Source of the DNA: Massilia sp. METH4
GTDB taxonomy: Bacteria > Pseudomonadota > Gammaproteobacteria > Burkholderiales > Burkholderiaceae_D
Direction of reading: 5' to 3'
Assembly (NCBI RefSeq): GCF_037094685.1
Contig: NZ_CP146614.1
Coordinates: 3,844,001 to 3,908,000 of the forward strand
Length of the DNA: 64,000 bases
The notes beneath the pieces are model-generated. The model ran no database searches. It was not told the origin of the DNA and saw only the letters and a program-made list of their open reading frames with translations. Below, piece by piece: positions 8,347 to 17,528 of this stretch (positions are counted from its first letter, which is position 1; each line of letters opens with the position of its first letter). The translations under genes were made by a program, and so were the position numbers.

Positions 8347-10404
8347 ATGCACTTTTCAACACGGGCAGCGGTCATCGCCACTTCGCTCACGCTGTTCCTG
8401 TCCGGCTGCGGCAGTTCATCCGACACGGAAACAGGTCCCGCGATCGTGACGCAACCCGCGTCGGTCACGATCATCGACGGTTCGAACGGCGTGCTGTCGG
8501 TCGTCGTCAAGGGTAGCGGCCTCGCTTACCAGTGGTACAAGGACGGTGCTCCGATCGATGGCGCCACGGCCGCCATCTACACGGCCACGGCGGCCGGCAG
8601 CTACTACGTGGTGGTGACTCATGCCGAAGGTTCGATCACGAGCGGCAACGCCGTGGTGTCGGTCACGACCGCCCCGGTCATCACCGCGCAGCCGGCGTCC
8701 GCCACGATCCTGACGGGTACCAGCCAGGTGCTGAAGGTGGGCGCGGAAGGGGCCGATCTCACGTACCAGTGGTACAAGGACGGCGTGGCGATCGGCGGCG
8801 CGACGGCGGCCACGTATTCGGCGTCCAGTGCCGGCAGCTACATGGTGCAGGTCTTGAACGCGGCCGGTTCGGCGCAGAGCACCGCGGCCGTGATCGCCGT
8901 GTCGCCGAACGTGACCGCGCCCGTGATCATCACGGAGCCGCGCTCGCAAACGGTGAACGCCGGCACGGGCGTCACGTTCTCGGTCGCCGTCAGCGGCACC
9001 AGCGTCGCTTACCAGTGGTACCGCAACGACGTGCCCCTCGCCGGTGCCAACGGCCCCACCTACACGATCACGGCGGCAAACGCCAACAGCGCCGGCATCT
9101 ACCAGGTCGTGGCCACGAACACGGCGGGTACCGCCACCAGCACCACGGCGGAGCTGAAGGTGAACGTCCTGGGCGATGGCGCCAACACGGCGGCCGTCGT
9201 CAACGCCGCAAATGCCTTCCTGGCCACGCTGACGGCGCAGCAGAAGACTGTCGCCACCGATGCCACGTCGTCCACCACGGTGCTGTTCGACTACTCGCTG
9301 GCCAATGCGAACCAGTGGACGAACCTGCCGGGCAACCGCCACGGCCTGCGCCTGAACGGCAGCGCGCTGAACAGCGAGCAGCTGGCGGCGGCCAATGCCG
9401 TGATCGCGAAGGCGCTGAGCGCCACCGGCATCGCGCTGCTGGGCGAGCTGCGCGCGGCCGATCAGGTGCTGGCCACGGCGCAGGCGAACGGCACCGGCAC
9501 CGGCATGCCGGGCGGTACGGGCATGCCACCCACCGGCACCTTCCCGACGGACGGTACCGGAACGCCGATGGCCGGGACCTTCCCTCCGGACGGTGCCGGC
9601 ACCCCGCCAACGGGCACCGGCGGCGGCATGGCAGCGATGGGCTACGGCAGCGACCTGTATTCGATCGCCTTCGTGGGCACGCCCTCGAAGACGTCGCCCT
9701 GGATCCTGCAGGTGATCGGCCACCACCTGGCCTATAACATCACCTACAACGCCAGCAAGGTAAGCGCCACGCCGGCATTCATCGGCGTCGAACCGCCCGA
9801 CTGGAGCGTGGCCGCGGACGGCACGGTGACCGTCACGAACAATGCTTCCACCGCGGGGTACGCGCACGCGCCGATGGAAAGGCAGCGCGCCGCCATGTAC
9901 AACCTGGCCGAAGCCATCCATGCGGACAGCACGGCGAGCGCCGCCGCGAAACTGGCCGGCACCTTCACCGACGTGCTGATGGGCGCTTCGGGCAACAGCG
10001 ACGGCAACTACAAGTCGCTGGTGTACCCGACCAGCGGCCGCGGCCTGCAATACCCGGCCATGAACGACACGCAGAAGGCCTATGTGCGCGCAGCGATCGA
10101 AGCCTGGGTGAACACGCAGGCGGCGGACGTGGCGGCCGCGCTGCTGGGCGAATACCTGTCCGACGAGGCACTGGCCGACACCTATGTGGCCTATGGCGTC
10201 GGCCAGAACGGCACCAAGGCCGATTTCTCCGCCTACCCGAACGCGAAGGCGGTGCCGCTCGACGCGCAGCACTCGTACATGCGCATCGACGGGCCGCGCG
10301 TGTGGATCGAATTCGTCGTGCAGCAGGGCGTGGTGTACGGCACCAATGTCCACTACCACACGATATGGCGCGACAAGACGGCCGATTACGGCGGCAGCTT
10401 CTGA
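8347..10404 (+). CDS. lipoprotein with three Ig-like domains and a DUF3500-like domain
   Basis: 685 residues from ATG 8347. A signal peptide ends in a lipobox (LSGC, Cys21), so the protein is a lipoprotein, probably on the outer membrane. Three Ig-like domains follow (about 31-108, 109-187, 190-275), each with the YQWY(K/R) core Trp motif. The rest (about 280-685) resembles the DUF3500 family (FVGTPSK, IGHHLAYNITYN, near the C-terminus YMRIDGPRVWIEF), whose function is unknown. A Gly/Thr/Pro-rich insert with GTFP(T/P)DG repeats sits at about 380-434 inside it. The next gene starts 1 base after the stop, so the two are probably coupled. Function is not known; binding of a polymer or surface ligand by the Ig part is a guess. 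Confidence 0.85.
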   Translation: MHFSTRAAVIATSLTLFLSGCGSSSDTETGPAIVTQPASVTIIDGSNGVLSVVVKGSGLAYQWYKDGAPIDGATAAIYTATAAGSYYVVVTHAEGSITSGNAVVSVTTAPVITAQPASATILTGTSQVLKVGAEGADLTYQWYKDGVAIGGATAATYSASSAGSYMVQVLNAAGSAQSTAAVIAVSPNVTAPVIITEPRSQTVNAGTGVTFSVAVSGTSVAYQWYRNDVPLAGANGPTYTITAANANSAGIYQVVATNTAGTATSTTAELKVNVLGDGANTAAVVNAANAFLATLTAQQKTVATDATSSTTVLFDYSLANANQWTNLPGNRHGLRLNGSALNSEQLAAANAVIAKALSATGIALLGELRAADQVLATAQANGTGTGMPGGTGMPPTGTFPTDGTGTPMAGTFPPDGAGTPPTGTGGGMAAMGYGSDLYSIAFVGTPSKTSPWILQVIGHHLAYNITYNASKVSATPAFIGVEPPDWSVAADGTVTVTNNASTAGYAHAPMERQRAAMYNLAEAIHADSTASAAAKLAGTFTDVLMGASGNSDGNYKSLVYPTSGRGLQYPAMNDTQKAYVRAAIEAWVNTQAADVAAALLGEYLSDEALADTYVAYGVGQNGTKADFSAYPNAKAVPLDAQHSYMRIDGPRVWIEFVVQQGVVYGTNVHYHTIWRDKTADYGGSF

Positions 10405-10405
10405 C

Positions 10406-11524
10406 GTGCTGACGAGGTTCCTGCAATGCGTGGCCGTGCCGTGCCTCGCCTTCGCGGTGGCGGCGGCATCGGCCCACCCGTCGCCGCAATCCGAGGTGCT
10501 GCTCGAAGGCCGCGCCGACAGCGTGCATGCCCAGGTCACGCTGCCGCTGGACGAGCTGGCGCTGGCATTGGACCGGCGGCCGGCCGAGCCGGGGCCGGAC
10601 AGCGCCCTCGTCACCGATGTGCAACTCGGCGCCTACCTGGCCGCGCACATCCGCCCGGTGGCGCCGGACGGCCGGGCATGGACGGTGAAGACGGGAGACG
10701 TGCGGTGGATGCTGCGCCAGCGCCCGGCCGACGTGGTGGCTTCGCTGACCTTGCGCCCGCCCGCGGGCGCGCCGCTCGACCGCTTTACCCTGAACGTCGA
10801 TGCGATCGCGCACCAGGTGCCGAGCCATGTCACGATCGTGGCGATGCGCGGCAGGGGGGAGGCCAGGCCGCGCGTCGTCGGCACGCTGCGCTTCGGCCAG
10901 CGCAGCGTGGCCGTGCGCGGCGCCGATCCGCGCTGGTGGATCGGCAGCGCCGACCTGTTCAGGCTGGGCATGGCCCATATCGCCGAAGGCGCCGACCACC
11001 TGCTTTTCCTCCTCACTTTGCTGCTGCCCGCGGCGCTGGTCGCCAACGGTGGGCGGTGGCAAGGCTACGGCGGCACGCGCCACCTGGCCGCCAACCTGCT
11101 GAAGGTGGTGACCGCCTTCACCGTGGGACATTCGCTCACGCTGTTGCTGGGTGCCACGGGTGCCGTGCGGGTACCCGAACAACCCGTGGAAGTGGCGATC
11201 GCGGCGTCGATCCTCGTCTCCGCTGCCCATGCCTGGCGGCCGCTCTTCCCGCGCCGCGAAGCGTGGATCGCCGCCGGCTTCGGCCTCGTGCACGGCCTCG
11301 CATTCGGCGCCACGCTGCGGGAACTGGATCTGTCGGGCCTGCGGCTGGCTTGCGGCATCCTCGCCTTCAACCTGGGCATCGAAACCATGCAGGCCGTGAT
11401 CGTGGCGCTGGCCGCGCCGCTGCTGGTGCTGCTGGCGCGCTCGCGTTTCGGCACGCGGGGCAGGCGCGTCGCCATACTGGCCGCCGGTGCGGCGGCCGTC
11501 GCGTGGGTTGTGCAAAGGGTATGA
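10406..11524 (+). CDS. HupE/UreJ-family membrane protein
   Basis: 372 residues, GTG start 1 base after the upstream stop. An N-terminal signal peptide (ends near SAHPSPQ) is followed by an extracytoplasmic domain (about 25-180) and then six or so membrane helices. The first helix follows the motif HIAEGADHLLFLLTLL, and later FTVGHSLTLLL and GLVHGLAFG carry conserved His residues. This arrangement matches the HupE/UreJ_2 family, related to nickel/cobalt permease-like proteins. Transport of metal is not shown for this subfamily. Coupling to the DUF3500-like lipoprotein suggests a joint role. Confidence 0.82.
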   Translation: MLTRFLQCVAVPCLAFAVAAASAHPSPQSEVLLEGRADSVHAQVTLPLDELALALDRRPAEPGPDSALVTDVQLGAYLAAHIRPVAPDGRAWTVKTGDVRWMLRQRPADVVASLTLRPPAGAPLDRFTLNVDAIAHQVPSHVTIVAMRGRGEARPRVVGTLRFGQRSVAVRGADPRWWIGSADLFRLGMAHIAEGADHLLFLLTLLLPAALVANGGRWQGYGGTRHLAANLLKVVTAFTVGHSLTLLLGATGAVRVPEQPVEVAIAASILVSAAHAWRPLFPRREAWIAAGFGLVHGLAFGATLRELDLSGLRLACGILAFNLGIETMQAVIVALAAPLLVLLARSRFGTRGRRVAILAAGAAAVAWVVQRV

Positions 11525-11639
11525 CGCTACCTCCTTTGCGTGTTGCAAATTGGAATAAGTAGTTACCGCAGGGATGCATAAAATGCCAGGCCGAGGCGGT
11601 ACAATGCGGCGCTTTCAATCAAAACGGGAAGAAGTGACG

Positions 11640-13331
11640 ATGAAAGCATTCGCCAACATGAATATCGGCAGGCGTCTCGGCGTGGTCTTTACGCTCGTGC
11701 TCGGCCTGACCATCGTGATCGCGGTGGCTGCCATCTGGCGCCTGAACAAGATCGCCGACGAGACCAGCGCGATGATGGCTGTGCCCCTGGCGAAAGAGCG
11801 CCTGATGAGCGAATGGCACACGCAGACCTTCGCCGCGGTGCGCCGCACCGCAGCGATCGTCAAGAGCAACGACACGAGCCTGGCGGAGTTCTTCAAGGCC
11901 GACGGCATCAAGACGTCCGGCCGTTCCACGGAACTGATCAAGCAGATCGAACCGCTGCTCGAGGGCGAGGAAGAACGTGCCCTGTTCAAGCGCATCGGCG
12001 AACTGCGCAAGGCCTACACCCAGGCCAAGGACAAGGCGATCAAGGCACGTACCGACGGCGACCCGGCCGGCTCGGCGCGCATCCTGAACGAGGAATATAT
12101 CCCGGCGGCCGACATCTACGAGAGCACCCTGGCGCAACTGGTCCACATGCAGCAGCGCCGCATCGACACCATCGCCGCAGGCATCACGGCCGATAACGGG
12201 GCCAGCGCGCGCATGATCGGCATCCTGGCCGCGGCGGCGGTGACGCTGGGTGCGCTGTGCTCCTGGGTCCTTACGCGCGGCATCGTGCGCCCGATCCGCG
12301 AAGCGGTCGAGCTGGCCGAGACGGTGGCCAGCGGCGACCTGACGCGCAAGATCGACGCCACCACGAACGACGAAACGGGCGCATTGCTGCGCGCGCTGCG
12401 TAACATGAACGACAGCCTCGTGAAGATCGTCACCGACGTGCGCGGCGGCACCGATACGATCGCCGGCGCGTCGGGCGAGATCGCCTCCGGTAACCTCGAT
12501 CTGTCGAGCCGCACCGAACAGCAGGCCGCGTCCCTGCAGGAAACGGCCGCCTCGATGGAGCAGATCACCGGCACTGTGCGCCGCAACGCCGACAATGCCA
12601 GCGAGGCGAACGAACTGGCGATCACGGCGTCGAACGTCGCCGTCGAAGGGGGCGCGGTGGTCGGCAAGGTCATCACCACGATGGGCTCGATCAACGAATC
12701 GTCGCGCAAGATCGTCGACATCATCGGCGTCATCGACGGCATCGCGTTCCAGACGAACATCCTGGCGCTCAACGCCGCGGTGGAAGCGGCGCGCGCCGGC
12801 GAACAGGGGCGCGGCTTTGCCGTCGTGGCCTCGGAAGTGCGCACGCTGGCGCAGCGTTCGGCCGCCGCCGCGAAGGAGATCAAGGGCTTGATCGGCGATT
12901 CGGTCCAGAAGGTGGATGCCGGCGCCAAGCTGGTCGACCAGGCCGGCGCGACGATGGAGCAGGTGGTCGAATCGATCCGCCGTGTCACCGGCATCATGGC
13001 CGAGATCACCGCCGCGACCAGGGAGCAGGCGGTCGGCATCGAGCAGGTGAACCAGTCCATCGGCCTGATGGACGAGGCGACCCAGCAGAACGCGGCCCTG
13101 GTCGAGCAATCGGCCGCGGCGGCGGGGGCGATGCAGGACCAGGCGGCCAGGCTGGCGCAGGCGGTCGGCCTGTTCAAGCTCGATACGGCGCTGGCGAGCT
13201 TCGCGGCCCCGGCACCGGTTCGCCCGGCCGCGGTGACACGCGCCGTGGCGGTGCCAGTGGTCAAGCCCGCCAAGACCGCCAAGCCGGCGGCACCGGCGGC
13301 CGCGATGGCGGACGAGTGGGAAGAGTTCTGA
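11640..13331 (+). CDS. methyl-accepting chemotaxis protein with CheR-tether tail
   Basis: 563 residues from ATG 11640, preceded by GGGAAGAAG. Order: cytoplasmic tip, membrane span 1 (about 11-33), periplasmic four-helix-bundle ligand domain (about 34-190), span 2 (about 192-212), HAMP (about 213-265), and a signalling coiled coil whose hairpin tip [20 protein letters not shown] is intact. After an Ala/Pro/Lys-rich linker the protein ends EWEEF, which fits the xWxxF pentapeptide that tethers CheR/CheB in enteric receptors. It senses an unknown ligand and controls CheA. No che genes are nearby. Confidence 0.95.
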   Translation: MKAFANMNIGRRLGVVFTLVLGLTIVIAVAAIWRLNKIADETSAMMAVPLAKERLMSEWHTQTFAAVRRTAAIVKSNDTSLAEFFKADGIKTSGRSTELIKQIEPLLEGEEERALFKRIGELRKAYTQAKDKAIKARTDGDPAGSARILNEEYIPAADIYESTLAQLVHMQQRRIDTIAAGITADNGASARMIGILAAAAVTLGALCSWVLTRGIVRPIREAVELAETVASGDLTRKIDATTNDETGALLRALRNMNDSLVKIVTDVRGGTDTIAGASGEIASGNLDLSSRTEQQAASLQETAASMEQITGTVRRNADNASEANELAITASNVAVEGGAVVGKVITTMGSINESSRKIVDIIGVIDGIAFQTNILALNAAVEAARAGEQGRGFAVVASEVRTLAQRSAAAAKEIKGLIGDSVQKVDAGAKLVDQAGATMEQVVESIRRVTGIMAEITAATREQAVGIEQVNQSIGLMDEATQQNAALVEQSAAAAGAMQDQAARLAQAVGLFKLDTALASFAAPAPVRPAAVTRAVAVPVVKPAKTAKPAAPAAAMADEWEEF

Positions 13332-13611
13332 TCGGATTTGTCGCGTCATCCGGCCGGGCCGCATGACGGGCCACGGCCGGCCTGCTTTCCCTGCCGGGCG
13401 CGCCATCGCCGTGCGCCCGGCGTCTCCCCTCGCGCGACCCGATCCCGGGTCGTGCCAATCTGAACAAGCATCGTTGCATGAGGTGCCTTGTCGCATAAGG
13501 GTATGCGATCGCACCGCATAACATTATGCAAATTCATTCGTGGCCCCTTTCATAACCCCTCCTTATGATGACCGCACTCATCTGTAGTCATCTCATCTAA
13601 AGGAGGTTTCC

Positions 13612-15012
13612 ATGACCGTTGCACGACGCCGCTTCACGACCCTGCCAACCCTTGGTGCGCTGGCGGCGGCGATGATGGTGGCGATGCCGGCGGTCGCGGC
13701 GCCCAGCGTGCATCCTACCGGCGTCACGCGCTATGATCCGGAGCGCGCCTGGAATGGCTATGTGCTGTTCTCGGGGCAGGACAAGAAGACACACCTCATC
13801 GACATGAACGGCAACGAGGTGAGGCAGTGGCCGTACGAAGGCTTCCCGCCGGTGCTGCTCGACCCCGCGCTGACCAAGGGCAAAAAGGGCAATGTGCTGG
13901 TGCAGCTGGCGCAGCTGCCCGGCGTGCAGCAGGCCGGCAATGGCCTCGGCAACAAATCGATCGGCGAAGTGGACTGGAACGGCAAGGTGCTGTGGCAGTG
14001 GGGCGAGGGCGCGCAGGATGCGTACGCTTCCGCCTCGGTCGACAGCGCCGGCGCGCCGGGCGGCACCGCCAAGCAGCACCATGACTGGCGGCGCCTCGCC
14101 AACGGCAACACGCTGGTACTCGCGAACAAGGTGCATGCCGTGCCCGGCTTCGCCGCGAAGGCCCTGCTCGACGACGTGATCTACGAGGTCACGCCGGACG
14201 GCAAGCTCGCCTGGCAATGGACCGCATCCGAGCACCTCGACGAATTCGGCTTCTCGCCCGAGGCACTAAAGCTTGTGAAAGCCGCGCAGCCTAAGCACGG
14301 GGCGCAGGCGGTCGACTGGCTGCACATCAACAATATGTCGGTGGTCGGACCGAACAAATGGCACAAGGCCGGCGACAGCCGCTTCGCGCCGGACAATATC
14401 CTGGTCGATTCGCGCGAAGCCAATTTCATCGTCATCATCGACAAGAAGACCGGCAAGATCGTCTGGTCGCTGGGCCCCGACTATCCGGCCATCGCCGGCA
14501 CGGCGGTGCCGCGCGCCGTGGACCAGATCATCGGCCCGCACGACGCCCACATCATTCCCGAAGGCCTGCCCGGCGCCGGCAACCTGCTGGTGTTCGACAA
14601 CCAGGGCGAGGCCGGCTATCCGAAGGTCAGCCCCGGCATCTTCCCGCACTCGCGCGTGCTGGAGATCGACCCGGTCAGCAAGCGGATCGTGTGGCAGTAC
14701 ACGGCCACCGATTCGCGCCAGCCGCAATGGAGCTTCTACAGTGCCTTCATCTCGAGCGCGCGCCGCCTGCCGAACGGGAACACGCTGATCGACGAAGGCA
14801 TGACCGGCCGCTTCTTCCAAGTCACACCGCGCGGCGACATCGTGTGGGAGTACGTGAGCCCGTACTACGGCGTGTCCGCAGTGGGCGGCAGCGGCAAGCA
14901 GATCGACACGAACTGGGTCTATCGCGCGCAGCCGGTGCCGTACGACTGGGTGCCCGAGGGCACGCCGCGTTCCGAGCAGCCGGTGCCCATGCCCGCCATC
15001 GCCAGGCAATAA
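13612..15012 (+). CDS. exported arylsulfotransferase-family (ASST) protein
   Basis: 466 residues with a very strong Shine-Dalgarno (AAGGAGGT, 13600-13607). The N-terminus ARRRFTTL plus a hydrophobic stretch and AVAA is a signal peptide, possibly Tat type. The body shows the repeated beta-propeller blades of arylsulfotransferases (DMNGNEVRQW, EVDWNGKVLWQW, HDWRRLANGNTL, GPHDAHIIP, RRLPNGNTLIDEG). ASST enzymes move sulfate between phenolic compounds without PAPS, but many family members are uncharacterised and the catalytic His was not assigned here. It is first in a probable operon with a TonB receptor (83-base gap) and a sulfatase, which supports a role with sulfate esters. Confidence 0.85.
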   Translation: MTVARRRFTTLPTLGALAAAMMVAMPAVAAPSVHPTGVTRYDPERAWNGYVLFSGQDKKTHLIDMNGNEVRQWPYEGFPPVLLDPALTKGKKGNVLVQLAQLPGVQQAGNGLGNKSIGEVDWNGKVLWQWGEGAQDAYASASVDSAGAPGGTAKQHHDWRRLANGNTLVLANKVHAVPGFAAKALLDDVIYEVTPDGKLAWQWTASEHLDEFGFSPEALKLVKAAQPKHGAQAVDWLHINNMSVVGPNKWHKAGDSRFAPDNILVDSREANFIVIIDKKTGKIVWSLGPDYPAIAGTAVPRAVDQIIGPHDAHIIPEGLPGAGNLLVFDNQGEAGYPKVSPGIFPHSRVLEIDPVSKRIVWQYTATDSRQPQWSFYSAFISSARRLPNGNTLIDEGMTGRFFQVTPRGDIVWEYVSPYYGVSAVGGSGKQIDTNWVYRAQPVPYDWVPEGTPRSEQPVPMPAIARQ

Positions 15013-15095
15013 ATCCAGCTTTACCGAAAACACCGGCGCGCCCGCCGAGGGGGCAGGGCGCGCCACGCCCACACAACAATAACGAGGGGAGCATC

Positions 15096-17516
15096 TTGAA
15101 CAAGTCATTCCAACATACCGCCATCGCACTGGCCCTGCTGGCCGCCTATGCGGGCACCGCGCAAGCCACGCCGCTGGTGGCCGCCGTGGCTGCCGCGCCA
15201 TCCGGCGCCGCGCTTGCCGCCGCAACCGGCGCAGCGGCGACCGGAGAGGCAACCGGGGTCGCAAACGTGGCCGCAAACGAGGCGGCAAGCGAGGCTGCCG
15301 CCGGCGCGCAAGCAGAGGCGGGCGCCGCCGCCGAAACCTTCGTCGGCGCCCTGCAAACCGTGCTCGTGACGACGCGCCGCCGCGTGGAAAGCTCGCAAAG
15401 CGTGCCCACGCCGATGACGGTGCTGGGCGAGGACGCACTGGAAGGCAGCCGCATCTACCGCGTGCAGGACCTGCAGCAACTGCTGCCCAGCACCACGATC
15501 AACTACGTGCATGCGCGCCAGCTGAGCTTCGCGGTGCGCGGCCTGGGCAACAACCCCGCCAGCGACGGCCTGGAAGGCAGCGTCGGCATCTACCTGGACA
15601 ATGTGTACCTGGCGCGCCCCGGCATGGCCGCGTTCGACGCGCTGGACGTGCAGCAGCTGGAACTGCTGCGCGGCCCGCAGGGCACGCTGTTCGGCAAGAA
15701 CACCACCGCCGGGGTATTGAACATCTCGACGAAGAAGCCGACCTCCACGCCCGAGCGCAGCGTGGAACTGTCCGGCGGCCAGTTCGGCTACGTGCAGGGC
15801 AAGCTCGCCTTGTCCGGCCCCGTCAACGACACGACGGCCTACCGGCTCTCCGCCTACAAGACGCACGACGACGGCTACATCACGAACCTGTACAACGGCG
15901 ACAAGGTGCAGGGCGGCGACCGCCAGGGGGTGCGCGGGCAACTGCTGTATGAACCGGGTCGCGCCTTCAGCCTGCGCGTGATCGCCGACTACCACGAGGA
16001 AAACTCGAACAACGGCACGCTGGTGTTCTACAGCGCCGGCCCCTCGGGCCGCGCCATCACGCAGGCCGCGCTGGTGGGCGCCACCCCGGTGCTCGATCCT
16101 GCGCGGCGCGCCGTCAACCTCGATTCCGGTTCGAGCGTGACGGTGCACCAGGGCGGCGTGTCGGCGGAGGCCAACTGGACTTTCGCCGACGATGCAAGGC
16201 TCACGTCCATCACGGCATGGCGCCGCTGGAACTTCGTGCCGCGCAACGACGACGGGCTGCCGGTGCCGGTCACGCTGAACGTGGGCGCCTCCGCCAACCA
16301 CAAGCAGTTCACGCAGGAGCTGCGCTGGGCCACGCCGTCCGGCCGCGCTGTCGAATCCGTGTTTGGCGCCTATTACTACTACCAGGAACTGTCGAACAAT
16401 TCGTTCACCGAGAACGGCCCGCTGGCCGACCGCTACAACGGCAACCCGGCCGGCGCCTGGTCCAACGTGAGCAGCACGGCGCCCGGCGAGCTGCGCGTGA
16501 ACAGCTATGCGCTGTTCGGCCAGTCGACCTGGCACGCCACCGACCGGCTCGACCTCACGGCCGGCGTGCGCGCCAGCTATGAGGACAAGTGGGCGCGCGT
16601 GATCCGCAATGCGCCGACCGGCGGCGCGACGGTAACGGGCGCCGCGCTGGCCGCGCGCAACGGCCGCTATGGCGTATTCGATTCGGGCGATTTGTCGCTC
16701 ACGCAATCGAGCCCGACGGCGCTGTTCTCGGCCGGCTACAAGCTCCAGCCGGAAGTACTGCTGTACGGCAGCCTGTCGCACGGCGAGAAATCCGGCGGCA
16801 TCAACCTGGCCGTGCCGGGTGCCGGCGGCGTCGCCTCGATGCTGGTGGGCGCCGAGCGCGCGAATGCGCTGGAACTGGGCGTGAAGAGCACCCTGCTGGA
16901 GAACCGCCTGCAGCTGAACGGCAATCTGTTCGCCACCATCGTGCACGGCTACCAGAGCAATGCCTACGACCCGGTCAGCCGCACGTCGTATCTCACCAAC
17001 GCGGGCGACGTGCGCACGCGCGGCATCGAGATCGAAGCCATCGTCACGCCGCTGCGCGGCCTCACGCTGCGTGCCAACGGCTCGTTCAACGACGCGAGCT
17101 ACCTGCGCTACACGAACGCTCCGTGCGCGCCGGAACGCGCCGGCACGTTCTGCGACCTGTCCGGCCGCAATGCGCTGGTCAATGCGCCGCGCTGGATCGG
17201 CAACCTCGGCGCGCAGTACTCGCGCGCCGTGGCCGAAGGGCTGCAAGGCTATGTGAACGCGAACTATGCCTACCGCAGCGACACCTACGGCACGCTGGAC
17301 GCATCCGAGTACGCGAAGATCCCGTCGTACAGCGTGAGCAACCTGTCGCTGGGCCTGCGCAGCACGCGCGGCGCCGCCTGGGATATTTCGCTGTGGGTCA
17401 AGAACGCCTTCGACAAGCATCACTACACCAGCATGTGGAACAGCGGTTTCGGTTCCTACAACGCCGTCATCGGCACCCCGCGCACGGCCGGCATCACCGG
17501 GCGCCATGAATTTTAA
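15096..17516 (+). CDS. TonB-dependent receptor of the sulfatase locus
   Basis: 806 residues. The start is taken as TTG 15096 because GAGGGGA lies 5 bases upstream and a clear signal peptide follows (MNKSFQHTAIALALLAAYAG, cleaved near AQA). No ATG is available nearby. An unusual run of about 60 mostly Ala/Gly/Glu residues follows the signal peptide, ahead of a TonB-box-like TVLVTT, the plug domain (LRGPQGTLFGKNTTAGVLNIST) and the 22-strand barrel ending in HEF. It moves a substrate across the outer membrane using TonB energy. Plug and barrel are of the small-molecule (CirA/FecA-like) type rather than the SusC type. Between an arylsulfotransferase and a sulfatase, a sulfated organic compound is the likely cargo. 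Confidence 0.93.
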   Translation: MNKSFQHTAIALALLAAYAGTAQATPLVAAVAAAPSGAALAAATGAAATGEATGVANVAANEAASEAAAGAQAEAGAAAETFVGALQTVLVTTRRRVESSQSVPTPMTVLGEDALEGSRIYRVQDLQQLLPSTTINYVHARQLSFAVRGLGNNPASDGLEGSVGIYLDNVYLARPGMAAFDALDVQQLELLRGPQGTLFGKNTTAGVLNISTKKPTSTPERSVELSGGQFGYVQGKLALSGPVNDTTAYRLSAYKTHDDGYITNLYNGDKVQGGDRQGVRGQLLYEPGRAFSLRVIADYHEENSNNGTLVFYSAGPSGRAITQAALVGATPVLDPARRAVNLDSGSSVTVHQGGVSAEANWTFADDARLTSITAWRRWNFVPRNDDGLPVPVTLNVGASANHKQFTQELRWATPSGRAVESVFGAYYYYQELSNNSFTENGPLADRYNGNPAGAWSNVSSTAPGELRVNSYALFGQSTWHATDRLDLTAGVRASYEDKWARVIRNAPTGGATVTGAALAARNGRYGVFDSGDLSLTQSSPTALFSAGYKLQPEVLLYGSLSHGEKSGGINLAVPGAGGVASMLVGAERANALELGVKSTLLENRLQLNGNLFATIVHGYQSNAYDPVSRTSYLTNAGDVRTRGIEIEAIVTPLRGLTLRANGSFNDASYLRYTNAPCAPERAGTFCDLSGRNALVNAPRWIGNLGAQYSRAVAEGLQGYVNANYAYRSDTYGTLDASEYAKIPSYSVSNLSLGLRSTRGAAWDISLWVKNAFDKHHYTSMWNSGFGSYNAVIGTPRTAGITGRHEF

Positions 17517-17528
17517 ACAGGAGATCAC

